Shown: positions 28,582 to 37,451 of the stretch, one piece after another
How positions within the stretch are numbered: the stretch's first letter is position 1
Layout of the letters: each line of letters starts with the position of its first letter
Assembly: GCF_900112675.1 (NCBI RefSeq)
Contig: NZ_FOMQ01000001.1
Coordinates: forward strand, 548,985 to 612,984
DNA from: Paracidovorax konjaci
Lineage (GTDB): Bacteria > Pseudomonadota > Gammaproteobacteria > Burkholderiales > Burkholderiaceae_C
Direction of reading: 5' to 3'
Length of the DNA: 64,000 nucleotides
Notes under the pieces: model-generated
The model's input: the letters and a program-made list of their open reading frames with translations, nothing else
The model's database searches: none
What the model was told of the DNA's origin: nothing
Program-made: the position numbers and the translations under genes

Positions 28582-29562
28582 TCACTGGTTGGAGATGATG
28601 GTGAGCAGATCGCCGCGCACCTCGGGGTTGTCGGTGTACTTCTTGTAGAGCGGAGCCATGCGCCGCACGTAGGGCGAGAAGTCGGACACCGGCGCGAATT
28701 GCACGCCTTCCTTGCCCAGCGCGGTGCGGGCCGCGAGCACGCGCTTTTCCCACAGCCCGCGCATCAGCACGGCAGAGTTCTTGCCGGCGTTCATGAAGAC
28801 CTGGCGGTCTTCGGCCTTCAGCTTGTCCCAGAGCTTGGTGGACACCACCAGGGCTTCGGGCGAGATCATGTGCTGGTCCAGCAGCATGTATTTCGCCACC
28901 TTGTAATGGCCGGTGGATTCATAGGACACCAGGTTGCCCTCGGCACAGTCGATGGTGCCGTTGCGGAACCCGTCCAGCACCTCGCGGTAGGGCACGACCA
29001 CGGGCGTGGCGCCCAGCAGCTTCACCATCTCGATGTGCGAATCGACCTGCTGCACGCGGATGCGCTGGCCGGCCAGGTCTTCGCGCCGGGCGATGGGCTT
29101 GTTGGCGCAGTAGAACGAGCGTGAGCCGCCGTTGTACCAGCCGAGCACCACGTAGCCGGAGGCCTTGAGCTTCTCTGCGAGCCTCTCTCCCATCGCGCCG
29201 TCCAGGTAGCGGAACATGTGGGAGGCATCGCCGAACAGGAAGGGCAGGTTGAAGGCCTGCAGCGCCGGCACCGCCTCGGCGAGCGGGCCCAGGTTGAATT
29301 CGGCCACGTCGATCTCGCCGGCCTTGAGCATCTGCACGGCCTTGGACTGGTCGCCGAGGACCGCATCGGAGAACAGCTTGATCGTGTAACGGCCCTGGGT
29401 CCCGCTCTCCACTTCGGCGATGAAGCTCTTCATCGCCTCGGTGACCGGGTAGCCATCCGGATGGGTGTTCCAAGCCCGCAAGGGCGGCGCCGTCTGTGCC
29501 GCGGCAGGCGCCGCCATCACCACCAGTGCGGACGCGAACGCGGCCCAGAAACGCTTGCGCAT
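28582..29562 (-). CDS. TRAP transporter substrate-binding protein (DctP family)
   Basis: 326-aa periplasmic receptor with a signal peptide (WAAFASALVVMAAPAAAQ). DctP features: FIAEVESGTQGRYTIKLF, LGDQSKAVQMLKAGEIDVAE, FNLPFLFGDASHMFRYLDG, AGQRIRVQQVDSHIEMVKLL and the substrate-binding Arg region with GTIDCAEGNLVSYES. It should capture an organic acid. No DctQ/DctM permease genes are present nearby, so it is an orphan receptor or works with a permease elsewhere. Gamma-glutamyltransferase lies upstream on the same strand, 236 nt away. The gap 29563-29798 holds no gene. Confidence 0.92.
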   Translation of the reverse strand: MRKRFWAAFASALVVMAAPAAAQTAPPLRAWNTHPDGYPVTEAMKSFIAEVESGTQGRYTIKLFSDAVLGDQSKAVQMLKAGEIDVAEFNLGPLAEAVPALQAFNLPFLFGDASHMFRYLDGAMGERLAEKLKASGYVVLGWYNGGSRSFYCANKPIARREDLAGQRIRVQQVDSHIEMVKLLGATPVVVPYREVLDGFRNGTIDCAEGNLVSYESTGHYKVAKYMLLDQHMISPEALVVSTKLWDKLKAEDRQVFMNAGKNSAVLMRGLWEKRVLAARTALGKEGVQFAPVSDFSPYVRRMAPLYKKYTDNPEVRGDLLTIISNQ

Positions 29563-29798
29563 GTGTACTCCGTTTGTTGGAAAAATTCTCGGTGCCGGCA
29601 CACGGGTGCAACAGGCGCACGCCGCGTGGCTATGGTCGAGCATTCTCCGGGCGCGCTTCCTCGGCGGGCAAGCGATTTCCGCGGCAGCCGGAGACGGCGA
29701 AACCACAGCGTCGCCACCGGGCTTGGCGGGCCCCGCCGTCTGTGATAGCGCGGCAGTGGGTGGTTTGTCGGGCCGGCGCAGGCCGGCTGGGGTGGGGT

Positions 29799-31634
29799 TC
29801 AGTCCCCCATCACCACGCCCTCGCGGCGCGGGTCGGCACCGCCCAGCCACATCGGCTGGCCATGGACGTTGGCGCGGGTGATGGCCTGCAGGCCGCTGGT
29901 CATGTCCATCTCGCGCACCTCGGCGCCACGCGTGCGCAGTTGTTCGACGGTGGCGGGTGCGAAGCGCTTTTCTTCGAGCATGGTGGGGCCGTTCAGCGAG
30001 CCGAAATTGGGCAGGTTGATGGCCTGTTGCGGAGTGAGGCCCCAGTGGAAGATGCCGTGGAGTGTCTTGGCCGTGTAGTGGATGATGAGTGCGCCGCCGG
30101 GGCTGCCGCCGCTCATCACGAGCTGGTTCGTGGCCTTGTCGAACACCAGCGTGGGCGCCATCGACGAGCGGGGGCGCTTGCCGGGCTCCACGCGGTTGGC
30201 GATGGGCTGGCCGTTCGCGTCCTTCGGGGCGAAGCTGAAGTCGGTCAGCTCGTTGTTCAGCAGGAAACCCTTGACCATCTGGCGCGAGCCGAACTGGTCC
30301 TCGATGGTCGTGGTCATGGCGATGGCATTGCCCCTGGCGTCCACGATGCTGATGTGGCTGGTGCCGTGCTCGATCTGGTCGGGCATGGGCGCGTAGCCGG
30401 TCTTTACGGCGCCGGGCGTGCCGGGCTGGGCCACCTTCAGGCTCTGCGGGCCGATGAGGCGCGCGCGCTGCGCGAGGTAGGCGGGGTCGAGCAGGCTCGA
30501 CCAGCTGCCGGCGGGCGGCTGCACGAAGTCGGGGTCGGCCACGTAGAGCCCCCGGTCGGCGAAGGCGAGGCGCGACGCCTCGTTGTAGTAGTAGAGCCAG
30601 TCGGCACCGGGTTGCAGGTCCTGCGCGCCCTTCGGGCCGGCCTGCAGCGGCAGGGCGGCGGCGGGTGTGTTCTGCAGGATCCCGAGGATCTGCCCCACGG
30701 CGATCGCGCCGGAACTCGGCGGCGGGAAGCCGCACAGGCGGAAGGCCTTGGACGCGGCCGCCGTGTAGTCGCTGCACAGCGCTTCGCGCTTCCTGGGCTG
30801 GTAGCCCGCGAGGTCGGCCAGGGCCAGCTGGCCCGGGTTGGTCGGATGGCCCTGCACCTTGGCGACGATGGCCTGCGCCACTTCGCCTTCGAGCAGCGCC
30901 TTCGAGCCGTCCTTCGCGATGGCGCGCAGCACGCCGGCCAGCTCGGGGTTGCGCAGGACGTGGCCCACGGGCCAGGGCTTGCCGGAGGCGTCGAAGAAGT
31001 AGGCGCGCGCCGCAGGGTCCTGGGCGAGGTACTTCTCGTTGGCGAGCAGCGTGTGGAGGCGCGCGCTCACCTTGAAACCGTTGTCGGCCAGGCGGATGGC
31101 GGGCTCGAAAAGCTGCGCCCACGGCAGCACGCCGTGTTCCTTGTGGGCCAGCTCCAGCATGCGCACGGCGCCCGGCACGCCCACCGAGCGGCCGCCGACC
31201 ACGCCGTCGTAGAACGGCACGGGCTTGCCGTCGGCGCCGAGGAAGAGGTTCTCGTTGGCGGCGGCCGGCGCGGTCTCGCGCCCGTCGTAGGCCTCGACCT
31301 TGCTGCCCGTGGCGTGCAGCAGGAAGGCCCCGCCGCCGATGCCGCTCGATTGGGGTTCCACCAGCGAAAGCACCATCTGCACCGCGATGGCCGCGTCGAT
31401 CGCCGATCCGCCGGCCTTCAGCACCTGATAGCCCGCATCGGTGGCGAGCGGGTTGGCGGCGGCGACAGCGAATTTCGTGGTGGCCCAGCCGGGTTTCTCG
31501 GTGTAGCCGGAAGAGCCCTCGGGCTGCTGCGGCACGGTGTAGGCCAGGCGGGGGGCGGTGGAGCAGGCGGCCAGCAGGGCGGTGGCAGCGGCGGCCAGGG
31601 CCAGCGCGGTGCGGCGGGCGGGTAGGGCGATCAT
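29799..31634 (-). CDS. ggt: Gamma-glutamyltransferase (lipoprotein)
   Basis: 611 aa. Cleaves glutathione and other gamma-glutamyl compounds in the periplasm. The start at 31634 follows AGGAG and opens a lipoprotein signal ending LLAACS. Propeptide and core: KAGGSAIDAAIAVQMVLSLV, EPQSSGIGGGAFLLHA, YDGRETAP. The protein self-cleaves before T425 (EHGTSHISIVDARGNAIAM), which becomes the nucleophile of the small subunit. Oxyanion loop SGGSPGGALI. Length and order of motifs are normal. It may work with the downstream TRAP receptor in recovering released amino acids, but this is only inferred from position. Confidence 0.95.
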   Translation of the reverse strand: MIALPARRTALALAAAATALLAACSTAPRLAYTVPQQPEGSSGYTEKPGWATTKFAVAAANPLATDAGYQVLKAGGSAIDAAIAVQMVLSLVEPQSSGIGGGAFLLHATGSKVEAYDGRETAPAAANENLFLGADGKPVPFYDGVVGGRSVGVPGAVRMLELAHKEHGVLPWAQLFEPAIRLADNGFKVSARLHTLLANEKYLAQDPAARAYFFDASGKPWPVGHVLRNPELAGVLRAIAKDGSKALLEGEVAQAIVAKVQGHPTNPGQLALADLAGYQPRKREALCSDYTAAASKAFRLCGFPPPSSGAIAVGQILGILQNTPAAALPLQAGPKGAQDLQPGADWLYYYNEASRLAFADRGLYVADPDFVQPPAGSWSSLLDPAYLAQRARLIGPQSLKVAQPGTPGAVKTGYAPMPDQIEHGTSHISIVDARGNAIAMTTTIEDQFGSRQMVKGFLLNNELTDFSFAPKDANGQPIANRVEPGKRPRSSMAPTLVFDKATNQLVMSGGSPGGALIIHYTAKTLHGIFHWGLTPQQAINLPNFGSLNGPTMLEEKRFAPATVEQLRTRGAEVREMDMTSGLQAITRANVHGQPMWLGGADPRREGVVMGD

Positions 31635-31809
31635 GCGGAGAACTCCTGCTTCGTTCGTCGTGGTGGGGATGGCGGGATGGTTCCCGGGAGTGCCGCGCAT
31701 CCTATCGGGCAGCGCCGTGGGCGGGGCGGGTTTGTTACACGCAGCTACCAAGCGGACGGCATGGGCGGGTGGCGCGGTGCATGGTGGTGGGTTTGGGTGT
31801 TTTTGCCTC

Positions 31810-31853
31810 CATGCCGCCGGATTCATTGAATATATTGCTATAAAAAATATAGC
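31810..31853 (-). repeat. 44-nt dispersed repeat, copy C
   Basis: On the minus strand: GCTAT-N7-ATAGC-N9-AATGAAT-CC-GGCGGCATG, exactly 44 nt as in copies A and B. It lies between the gamma-glutamyltransferase start and the PhoD stop. The rest of 31635-31884 holds no gene. Confidence 0.8.
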
Positions 31854-31884
31854 AAATATGCATTTCCCTGCCGGGGCCGGGCGA

Positions 31885-33462
31885 TCAGTCGCGCACCGGG
31901 CCGGGCCGCCCGTCCTCCACCACGAAGCGCGCGAGCGTGGAGGAAGGGCTGTCGGCCTTGAGCGGATCGTCCACGGTGCGCAGCACGGTGGTCCAGCGGG
32001 AGGGGGTGATGTCGGCCAGGCCCCAGCCGCGCAGGTCGCAGCGCGCCAGGAGCACGTCGGGGTTGACCCGCGCGATCGCGTCCACCCGGTCCTGGGTGGT
32101 CCCCGCGCGCGAGCTGATCGAGGTGCCGCAGAACTCGCTGGCCGCGATGGCGCCCCCGGGGGCTCCGTTGGCCGCAGGGGCCCGCACCTGGCACACGTAG
32201 TTCTGGTGGATGTCGCCGCCCAGCAGCACCGTGTTGCGCGGGGCATGGCCGGCGATGGAGGCCAGCAGGCGGTCCCGCGCCGCGGGGTAGCCGTCCCAGG
32301 TGTCGGTCGATTGCAGCCCCGAGGGGTAGTGCCGCGGCGAGAAGAGCGTCTGCTGCGCGATCACGCTCCAGCGCATCCCCGCCGGGTCGCCGCGGCGGGG
32401 CAGGGCATCCTCTGCGAGGCCCGCATCGAGCCAGCGCTCCTGGGCCGTGCCGAGGAAGCTGCGCGACGGGTCGGCCAGCTCGGCGCATTGGCCCGGCTGC
32501 ACGGCGCCGGCGCCGCTGGCGCCGTCCTTGCGGCAGGCCTGCCGGCTGCGGAACTGGCGTGCATCCAGCAGGTGGATGCGCGCAAGCCGTCCCCAAGCCA
32601 GCCGGCGGTGCAGCTGCAACCCGGCGAATCCGCCGCCCGCGGCCAGCACGCCCGAGCGCAGCGGCATGTGTTCGTAGAACGCCTGGTATCCCGCCGAACG
32701 CAGGGCGGCGAACTCCTGCGCGTCGGTGCCGCGCCCCGACAGGCCGGCGTAGTCGTTCTGCACTTCATGGTCGTCCCAGGTCACGGCCCAGGGCGCGGCC
32801 GCGTGGGCGGCCTGCAGGGCCGGGTCGCTGCGGTGCAGGGCATAGCGGTCCCGGAAATCCGCCAGCGTGCGGGCGTGGCGCAGTGCATGGACCCGGGCGA
32901 GCCCGGCGGCGTCGGCAGGGCTCGGGTACTCGTAGATGTAGTCGCCCAGAAAGAGCACCAGGTCGGGCGAGTGGCGGCAGACGTCGGCCCAGGCGGCGTA
33001 GTGGCCGTGCTCCCATCGCTGGCAGGAGGCGAAGGCGATCCGCAGGCGGGATTCCAGCGCCGTGGCGGCGGGGGCGGTGCGCGTGCGGCCGGTGGTGCTC
33101 ATGGCGTCGCCGTGGAGGAAGCGGTAGAAGTACCAGCGGCCCGCCTCCAGCCCGCGCAGTTCGACGTGCACGCTGTGCGCAAGCTCGGGCAGGGCGGTCG
33201 CGGTGCCGTGCTGCACGATGCGGCGGAACGCTTCGTCGTGCGCCACTTCCCAGCGCACGGAGACGGGGCCGGCCGCCTCGCCGGGGCCGGGCGGCAGCAG
33301 CCGCGTCCAGAGCACCACGCCGTCGGGCGCCGGGTCGCCGCTGGCCACGCCGAGCGTGAACGGGTCGTGCCGCCATCCCGCCGTGGCCCAGGCCCAGCGG
33401 GGCAGGGCGCCCGCCGTGGCCACGGCCGCGGCGCGGAGCAGCAGTTCGCGGCGATCGAGCAT
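31885..33462 (-). CDS. Alkaline phosphatase D family protein (PhoD-like)
   Basis: 525 aa, exported. The N-terminus MLDRRELLLRAAAVATAGA is a Tat-type signal with the twin Arg at residues 4-5. Family features: FTLGVASGDPAPDGVVLWTR, the N-terminal Fn3-like segment, FASCQRWEHGHYAAW, LVLFLGDYIYEY, WAVTWDDHEVQNDYAG (metal-binding Asp/His) and VLLGGDIHQNY. It releases phosphate from phosphodiesters or monoesters and usually needs Ca2+/Fe3+. Upstream, 45 nt away, is the GGDEF gene on the same strand. Confidence 0.93.
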   Translation of the reverse strand: MLDRRELLLRAAAVATAGALPRWAWATAGWRHDPFTLGVASGDPAPDGVVLWTRLLPPGPGEAAGPVSVRWEVAHDEAFRRIVQHGTATALPELAHSVHVELRGLEAGRWYFYRFLHGDAMSTTGRTRTAPAATALESRLRIAFASCQRWEHGHYAAWADVCRHSPDLVLFLGDYIYEYPSPADAAGLARVHALRHARTLADFRDRYALHRSDPALQAAHAAAPWAVTWDDHEVQNDYAGLSGRGTDAQEFAALRSAGYQAFYEHMPLRSGVLAAGGGFAGLQLHRRLAWGRLARIHLLDARQFRSRQACRKDGASGAGAVQPGQCAELADPSRSFLGTAQERWLDAGLAEDALPRRGDPAGMRWSVIAQQTLFSPRHYPSGLQSTDTWDGYPAARDRLLASIAGHAPRNTVLLGGDIHQNYVCQVRAPAANGAPGGAIAASEFCGTSISSRAGTTQDRVDAIARVNPDVLLARCDLRGWGLADITPSRWTTVLRTVDDPLKADSPSSTLARFVVEDGRPGPVRD

Positions 33463-33507
33463 CTTGTGGGGACGGAGTGCGGGCCGCGGCCTGCGGGCAG
33501 CGGTCGG

Positions 33508-35052
33508 TCAGGCCGCCATCACCCGGTTCTTGCCCGAGCGTTTGGCAAGGTACATGCCCTGGTCCGCGCGGCGGATCGCCTCGGCGGTGGTTTCCTGGGG
33601 GGCGAGCTGCGCCACGCCCGCGCTGAAGGTGATGAGCACCTTTTCCTGGTCCTTGAGGAAGTAGCGCGTGGTGAGTTCGCGCTGCAGACGGGCCATGGCG
33701 TCCACGCCCTGGGGCAGGGCCGTGTCGGGCAGGATGATGACGAACTCCTCGCCACCGTAGCGCGCGAGCTGGTCCTGCGGGCGCATGACCTCGCGCGTCA
33801 CGGAGGCCAGGTGCTTGAGCGCCTCGTCGCCGCCGGTGTGCCCCAGGCGGTCGTTGATGGCCTTGAAGTTGTCGAGGTCCAGCAGCGCCACGCACAGCGG
33901 CGCATCGTTGCGCACGGCGCGGGCCAGCTCGCGCTCCAGCGCCTCGTCCAGGCCCTTGCGGTTCAGCGAGCCCGTGAGCGGATCGTGCCGGGCCTGGGCG
34001 CTCGCGCGGTCCAGTTCCTCCTGCAGCTTGGTGATCTCGGCATGGCGCGCCTCGGAGCGCTCGCGCAGTTCCTGCAGTTCGTCGCGCGTGAGGCGCGTGT
34101 CCAGGGCCATGGCGCGTGTCGCGCCCATCACCTCTTCGAGCAGCGGCGCGACCTCCTGCAGGCTCGTGGCCTGCCCGATCTGCTCGGCGCAGCGCTCCAT
34201 CTTCTCGTGGTAGGTGCTGCTGGAGGCCGTGATCTGCGCCAGCCGCTCGATGAACATCGCCAGCAGCTCCATCATCTGCTGCTGCGCCTGGACCGAGCGC
34301 TCCTTGGCCTCGGTCTGCTTGAAGATCACGTCCTTCAGGCGGCGCTGCACGTCGTCGAGCCGCCGCAGGGTGAGCGGCGGCGTGGAAGCGGCCTTGAGCG
34401 CCTCGGCCTGGCCCTGCAGCCACTGGTCGTCCTGGCTCAGCACGGCGATGTTCTCGAACACCATGTGCAGCAGCGTGAGCAGCCCCGTGCGGATCGCCGC
34501 CTGGTCTTCCGTGGCGAAGGACAGGCGGTAGCTGAAGTTGTTGAGCATCAGCGCCAGCGTCGAGGCGGGCGGCGACGGCTGGCGCAGGAACTGCGTGAGC
34601 TGCGCGGCCAGCTCGTGCACCCGGGCATCGTCCTCGCCCAGCGCCGGCAGGGTGTTGTCCACCAGCCGGACCAGCTGTTCCGCCACGTCGTTCGGGATCA
34701 GCGCCGGGCTCGCGGAGGCGGTGGCCACGGGCACCGGTGCCGCGGCGCTTTCGGCGGGAGCGGCGTGCAGGCCCAGATTGGCGTAGCCCACGAACACGCT
34801 CTGCAACTGCGCCCAGTCGGCCTGGTCGATCGCCGCCTCGAACAGCCCCAGCAGGCGCTTCTGCCCGGGCGTCTGGCCCGGCAGCACGCGCAGGATGTGG
34901 CGCAACGGCCCGTCGGGGAAGGCGGGCACGGTGCGCGCACCGGCGATCTCCTCGTACAGCGCCTGGTAGTTGTCAGGCGTGGGCACGAGGCGGCGGGCCG
35001 CCAGTTGTTTGAGGGTTTCTCGCGCGATCTCTGAAGGGGGGCGGTCGGCCAT
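33508..35052 (-). CDS. GGDEF domain diguanylate cyclase with coiled-coil N-terminus
   Basis: 514 aa, no membrane segments. Residues 1-330 are mostly helical, with long coiled-coil stretches (KQTEAKERSVQAQQQMMELL, RDELQELRERSEARHAEITK). The C-terminal GGDEF domain (about 345-510) has DPLTGSLNRKGLDEAL, the active-site ARYGGEEFVIILP, and ADQGMYLAKRSGKNRV. An RxxD inhibitory I-site (RPQD) lies five residues before GGEEF. It should make c-di-GMP and be product-inhibited. The N-terminal part (PTPDNYQALYEEI) is common in Burkholderiales GGDEF proteins. Confidence 0.94.
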   Translation of the reverse strand: MADRPPSEIARETLKQLAARRLVPTPDNYQALYEEIAGARTVPAFPDGPLRHILRVLPGQTPGQKRLLGLFEAAIDQADWAQLQSVFVGYANLGLHAAPAESAAAPVPVATASASPALIPNDVAEQLVRLVDNTLPALGEDDARVHELAAQLTQFLRQPSPPASTLALMLNNFSYRLSFATEDQAAIRTGLLTLLHMVFENIAVLSQDDQWLQGQAEALKAASTPPLTLRRLDDVQRRLKDVIFKQTEAKERSVQAQQQMMELLAMFIERLAQITASSSTYHEKMERCAEQIGQATSLQEVAPLLEEVMGATRAMALDTRLTRDELQELRERSEARHAEITKLQEELDRASAQARHDPLTGSLNRKGLDEALERELARAVRNDAPLCVALLDLDNFKAINDRLGHTGGDEALKHLASVTREVMRPQDQLARYGGEEFVIILPDTALPQGVDAMARLQRELTTRYFLKDQEKVLITFSAGVAQLAPQETTAEAIRRADQGMYLAKRSGKNRVMAA

Positions 35053-35522
35053 CGGGCATGCACGGCGGATAAGGGTGGCCGAGTGTGACAGACGGCGCGG
35101 GGCTTGAACAGGACAGTACGAAGCTCGGCGCGGAAAGCGCGCATCGCGCGGGCGCTTTCAGCCGCACTGAAGCCTTGTGAGCCCACGCTGGGCCTACGAG
35201 CCCCCTGATGGCCGGGATCGTGCCCCCTCGCCTCGCCTCGCCGCACCGGTTTCGCAGTATTTGGGATTGCCCTTGCCGATGGGCATGGGGTTGATAGTCA
35301 ATACTATTTTTTCGCCAGGCTGCCGTGGTTTACTGGTCTGGAGTTCCGGGCAGCAATCCGGCGATCCCGCGGTGTCGGAGAGCGGCCGTATCACCGCCAC
35401 CTGGCCGGTCTTTCCGATGGCGCGCTGACCGGCGTACCCGCAGCAACCCCGATGCCAGAGCCGCTGTAGACGCAGGAGGCGCTGCGTCTGATCGGCCCGG
35501 CGTCCGAGGCGCGGAGCCCGGG
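35053..35522. other. 470-nt intergenic region with an AT-rich palindrome
   Basis: No recognisable gene. A small AT-rich island holds ATAGT-CAAT-ACTAT (35294-35307) followed on the + strand by six T, a weak terminator-like or operator-like element in otherwise GC-rich DNA. Short open frames crossing the region show no family resemblance. It must carry the promoter of the GGDEF gene. Confidence 0.45.
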
Positions 35523-36497
35523 TCAGTTGACGAGCACCAGCTTGCCCATCACCCCGCGCGATGCCATGCGTTCGTAGGCCGCATGGATCTGCGCCATCGG
35601 CATGGTGCGGTCGATCACCGGCTTGACCGCGCCTTCGGCGTACCAGCCGGCCAGCTCGGCCATCATGGCGGCGTTGGCCTTCGGTTCGCGACGGGAAAAC
35701 TCGCCCCAGAACACACCCACGATCGACGCGCCCTTGAGCAGGGCCAGGTTCAGCGGAAGGGCCGGGATCGGGCCGGCGGCGAAGCCCACCACGAGGTAGC
35801 GGCCGCGCCAGGCGATGGAGCGGAACGCCTGCTCGGTGTAATCGCCGCCGACAGGGTCGTAGATGACGTCGGGGCCCTTGCCGTCGGTCAGCCCCTTGAT
35901 GGCTTCTCGCAGGTTCTGGGCGCTGTAGTCGATCACGGCATCGGCGCCCGTCGAAAGGCAGAGGGCGCATTTTTCTTCGGAAGACGCTGCTGCGATCACG
36001 CGTGCGCCGACCTTCTTCGCGATCTGGATGGCCGCGGTGCCCACTCCCCCTGCCGCCCCGAGGACCAGGACCGTCTCGCCCGCGCGCAGTTGGGCGCGGT
36101 CCACCAGCGCGTGGTGCGACGTGGCGTAGATCATGATGAATGCAGCCGCGTCCACGTGCGAGAACCCCTCCGGCAGCGGCATGCAGAGCGCAGCGGGCGC
36201 GATGGCATGGGTGCCGAAGCCGCCGGTCCCGGTGAGGCACGCCACGTTCTGGCCCGGGCGCAGATGCTCGACCCCTTCGCCCACCGCCTGCACCACTCCG
36301 GCATATTCGGAGCCGGGCACGAACGGCAGTTCGGGCTTCATCTGGTACTTGTTCTGCACGATGAGCAGATCGGGAAAGTTCAGGCTCGCGGCGCGGATCT
36401 CGATCAGCACTTCGCCGCGCTTCGGTGCGGGCGTCGGCAGCTCGGTCCAGGCGAGGTTGTCCACGCCCGTGGGCTGGGTGCAAAGCCATGCATGCAT
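35523..36497 (-). CDS. NADPH:quinone oxidoreductase family protein (zinc-free MDR)
   Basis: 324 aa, medium-chain dehydrogenase/reductase. GroES-like N-terminal half (EVLIEIRAASLNFPDLLIVQ, ELPFVPGSEYAGVV) and Rossmann half with VLVLGAAGGVGTAAIQIAKK, plus GKGPDVIYDPVGGDY and GRYLVVGFAAG. The zinc ligands of alcohol dehydrogenases are missing, as in quinone oxidoreductases. It reduces quinones or enoyl compounds with NADPH. It stands alone, divergent from surE. Confidence 0.92.
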   Translation of the reverse strand: MHAWLCTQPTGVDNLAWTELPTPAPKRGEVLIEIRAASLNFPDLLIVQNKYQMKPELPFVPGSEYAGVVQAVGEGVEHLRPGQNVACLTGTGGFGTHAIAPAALCMPLPEGFSHVDAAAFIMIYATSHHALVDRAQLRAGETVLVLGAAGGVGTAAIQIAKKVGARVIAAASSEEKCALCLSTGADAVIDYSAQNLREAIKGLTDGKGPDVIYDPVGGDYTEQAFRSIAWRGRYLVVGFAAGPIPALPLNLALLKGASIVGVFWGEFSRREPKANAAMMAELAGWYAEGAVKPVIDRTMPMAQIHAAYERMASRGVMGKLVLVN

Positions 36498-36606
36498 GAG
36501 GGGTCTCCTGTCGGTCAGTTCCGCGGGGCATCATAGGCGCCGGCCCCGGAGCACCGATGTCCCAGGAGCGACGGACCCGGCCGCCGGCGGGCTGTGGGAC
36601 GCGGCC

Positions 36607-36612
36607 TACAAT
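36607..36612 (+). promoter_or_regulatory. Candidate -10 box (CTACAATCC) for surE
   Basis: TACAAT in the context CCTACAATCC, 27 nt before the surE ATG. The same nonamer recurs before scpB and yfgM. No matching -35 is seen. Confidence 0.5.
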
Positions 36613-36638
36613 CCGTCGCACTCCGCCCTCAGGGACCC

Positions 36639-37451
36639 ATGAAGATCCTCCTTTCCAATGATGACGGCTACCAGGCGCCCGGTATCGTGGCGCTACACGA
36701 GGCGCTGCGGGGCATTCCCGGCGTCGATGTCGATGTGGTGGCGCCCGAGCACAACAACAGCGCCAAGTCCAACGCGCTGACGCTGCATTCGCCGCTGTAT
36801 GTCCACCAGAGCCCCAACGGATTCCGGTATGTGAACGGCACCCCGGCCGATTGCGTCCATATCGCCCTGACCGGATTGCTGGGCTATCGGCCCGATCTGG
36901 TGGTGTCGGGCATCAACAATGGCGCGAACATGGGCGACGACACCATCTACTCCGGAACCGTGGGCGCCGCCATGGAGGGATACCTTTTCGGCGTGCCCGC
37001 CATCGCGTTTTCTCAGGTGGACAAAGGCTGGGGAGAGATCGAATCCGCCGCGCGCAAGGCGCGCGAGATGGTCGAGCAGATGCAGTCTCAGCACCTCGTG
37101 GGCGAGGTTCCATGGCTGCTCAACGTGAATATTCCCAATCTGCCTTTCGCGCAGCTCCGGCCGGTGAAGGTGTGCCGCCTGGGCCGCCGGCACGCCGCCG
37201 AGCGCGTGATCGAGCAGGAGAGCCCCCGCGGCGAACGCATGTACTGGATCGGAGGGGCCGGTGCGGCGAAGGACGACACCGAAGGAACGGACTTCCACGC
37301 CACGGCACTGGGGCACGTGGCCCTTACGCCGCTCAAGGTGGATCTGACCGATCACGAAGGATTGCCGTACTGGGCGGACACCGCCAGCCGGCTGGCACCG
37401 GAATCCGCGGGCACTGCCGAGAGCCGCCCCGAGGCTGCCGGAGCGCTCTGA
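36639..37451 (+). CDS. surE: 5'/3'-nucleotidase SurE
   Basis: 270 aa. Metal-dependent phosphatase acting on nucleoside monophosphates and polyphosphate, linked to stationary-phase survival. The N-terminal [18 protein letters not shown] carries the metal-binding Asp pair. [40 protein letters not shown] and [18 protein letters not shown] are family hallmarks. The ATG at 36639 (short leader, AGGGA) is preferred to an upstream frame extension. Its stop overlaps the pcm start by one base (TGATG). Confidence 0.97.
   Translation: MKILLSNDDGYQAPGIVALHEALRGIPGVDVDVVAPEHNNSAKSNALTLHSPLYVHQSPNGFRYVNGTPADCVHIALTGLLGYRPDLVVSGINNGANMGDDTIYSGTVGAAMEGYLFGVPAIAFSQVDKGWGEIESAARKAREMVEQMQSQHLVGEVPWLLNVNIPNLPFAQLRPVKVCRLGRRHAAERVIEQESPRGERMYWIGGAGAAKDDTEGTDFHATALGHVALTPLKVDLTDHEGLPYWADTASRLAPESAGTAESRPEAAGAL

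Noticed and set aside
35194..35523. Small minus-strand frame with the text TINPMPIGKGNPKYCE
   Set aside because: No ribosome site or homologous family recognised; it runs in frame with an antisense shadow of the oxidoreductase gene.
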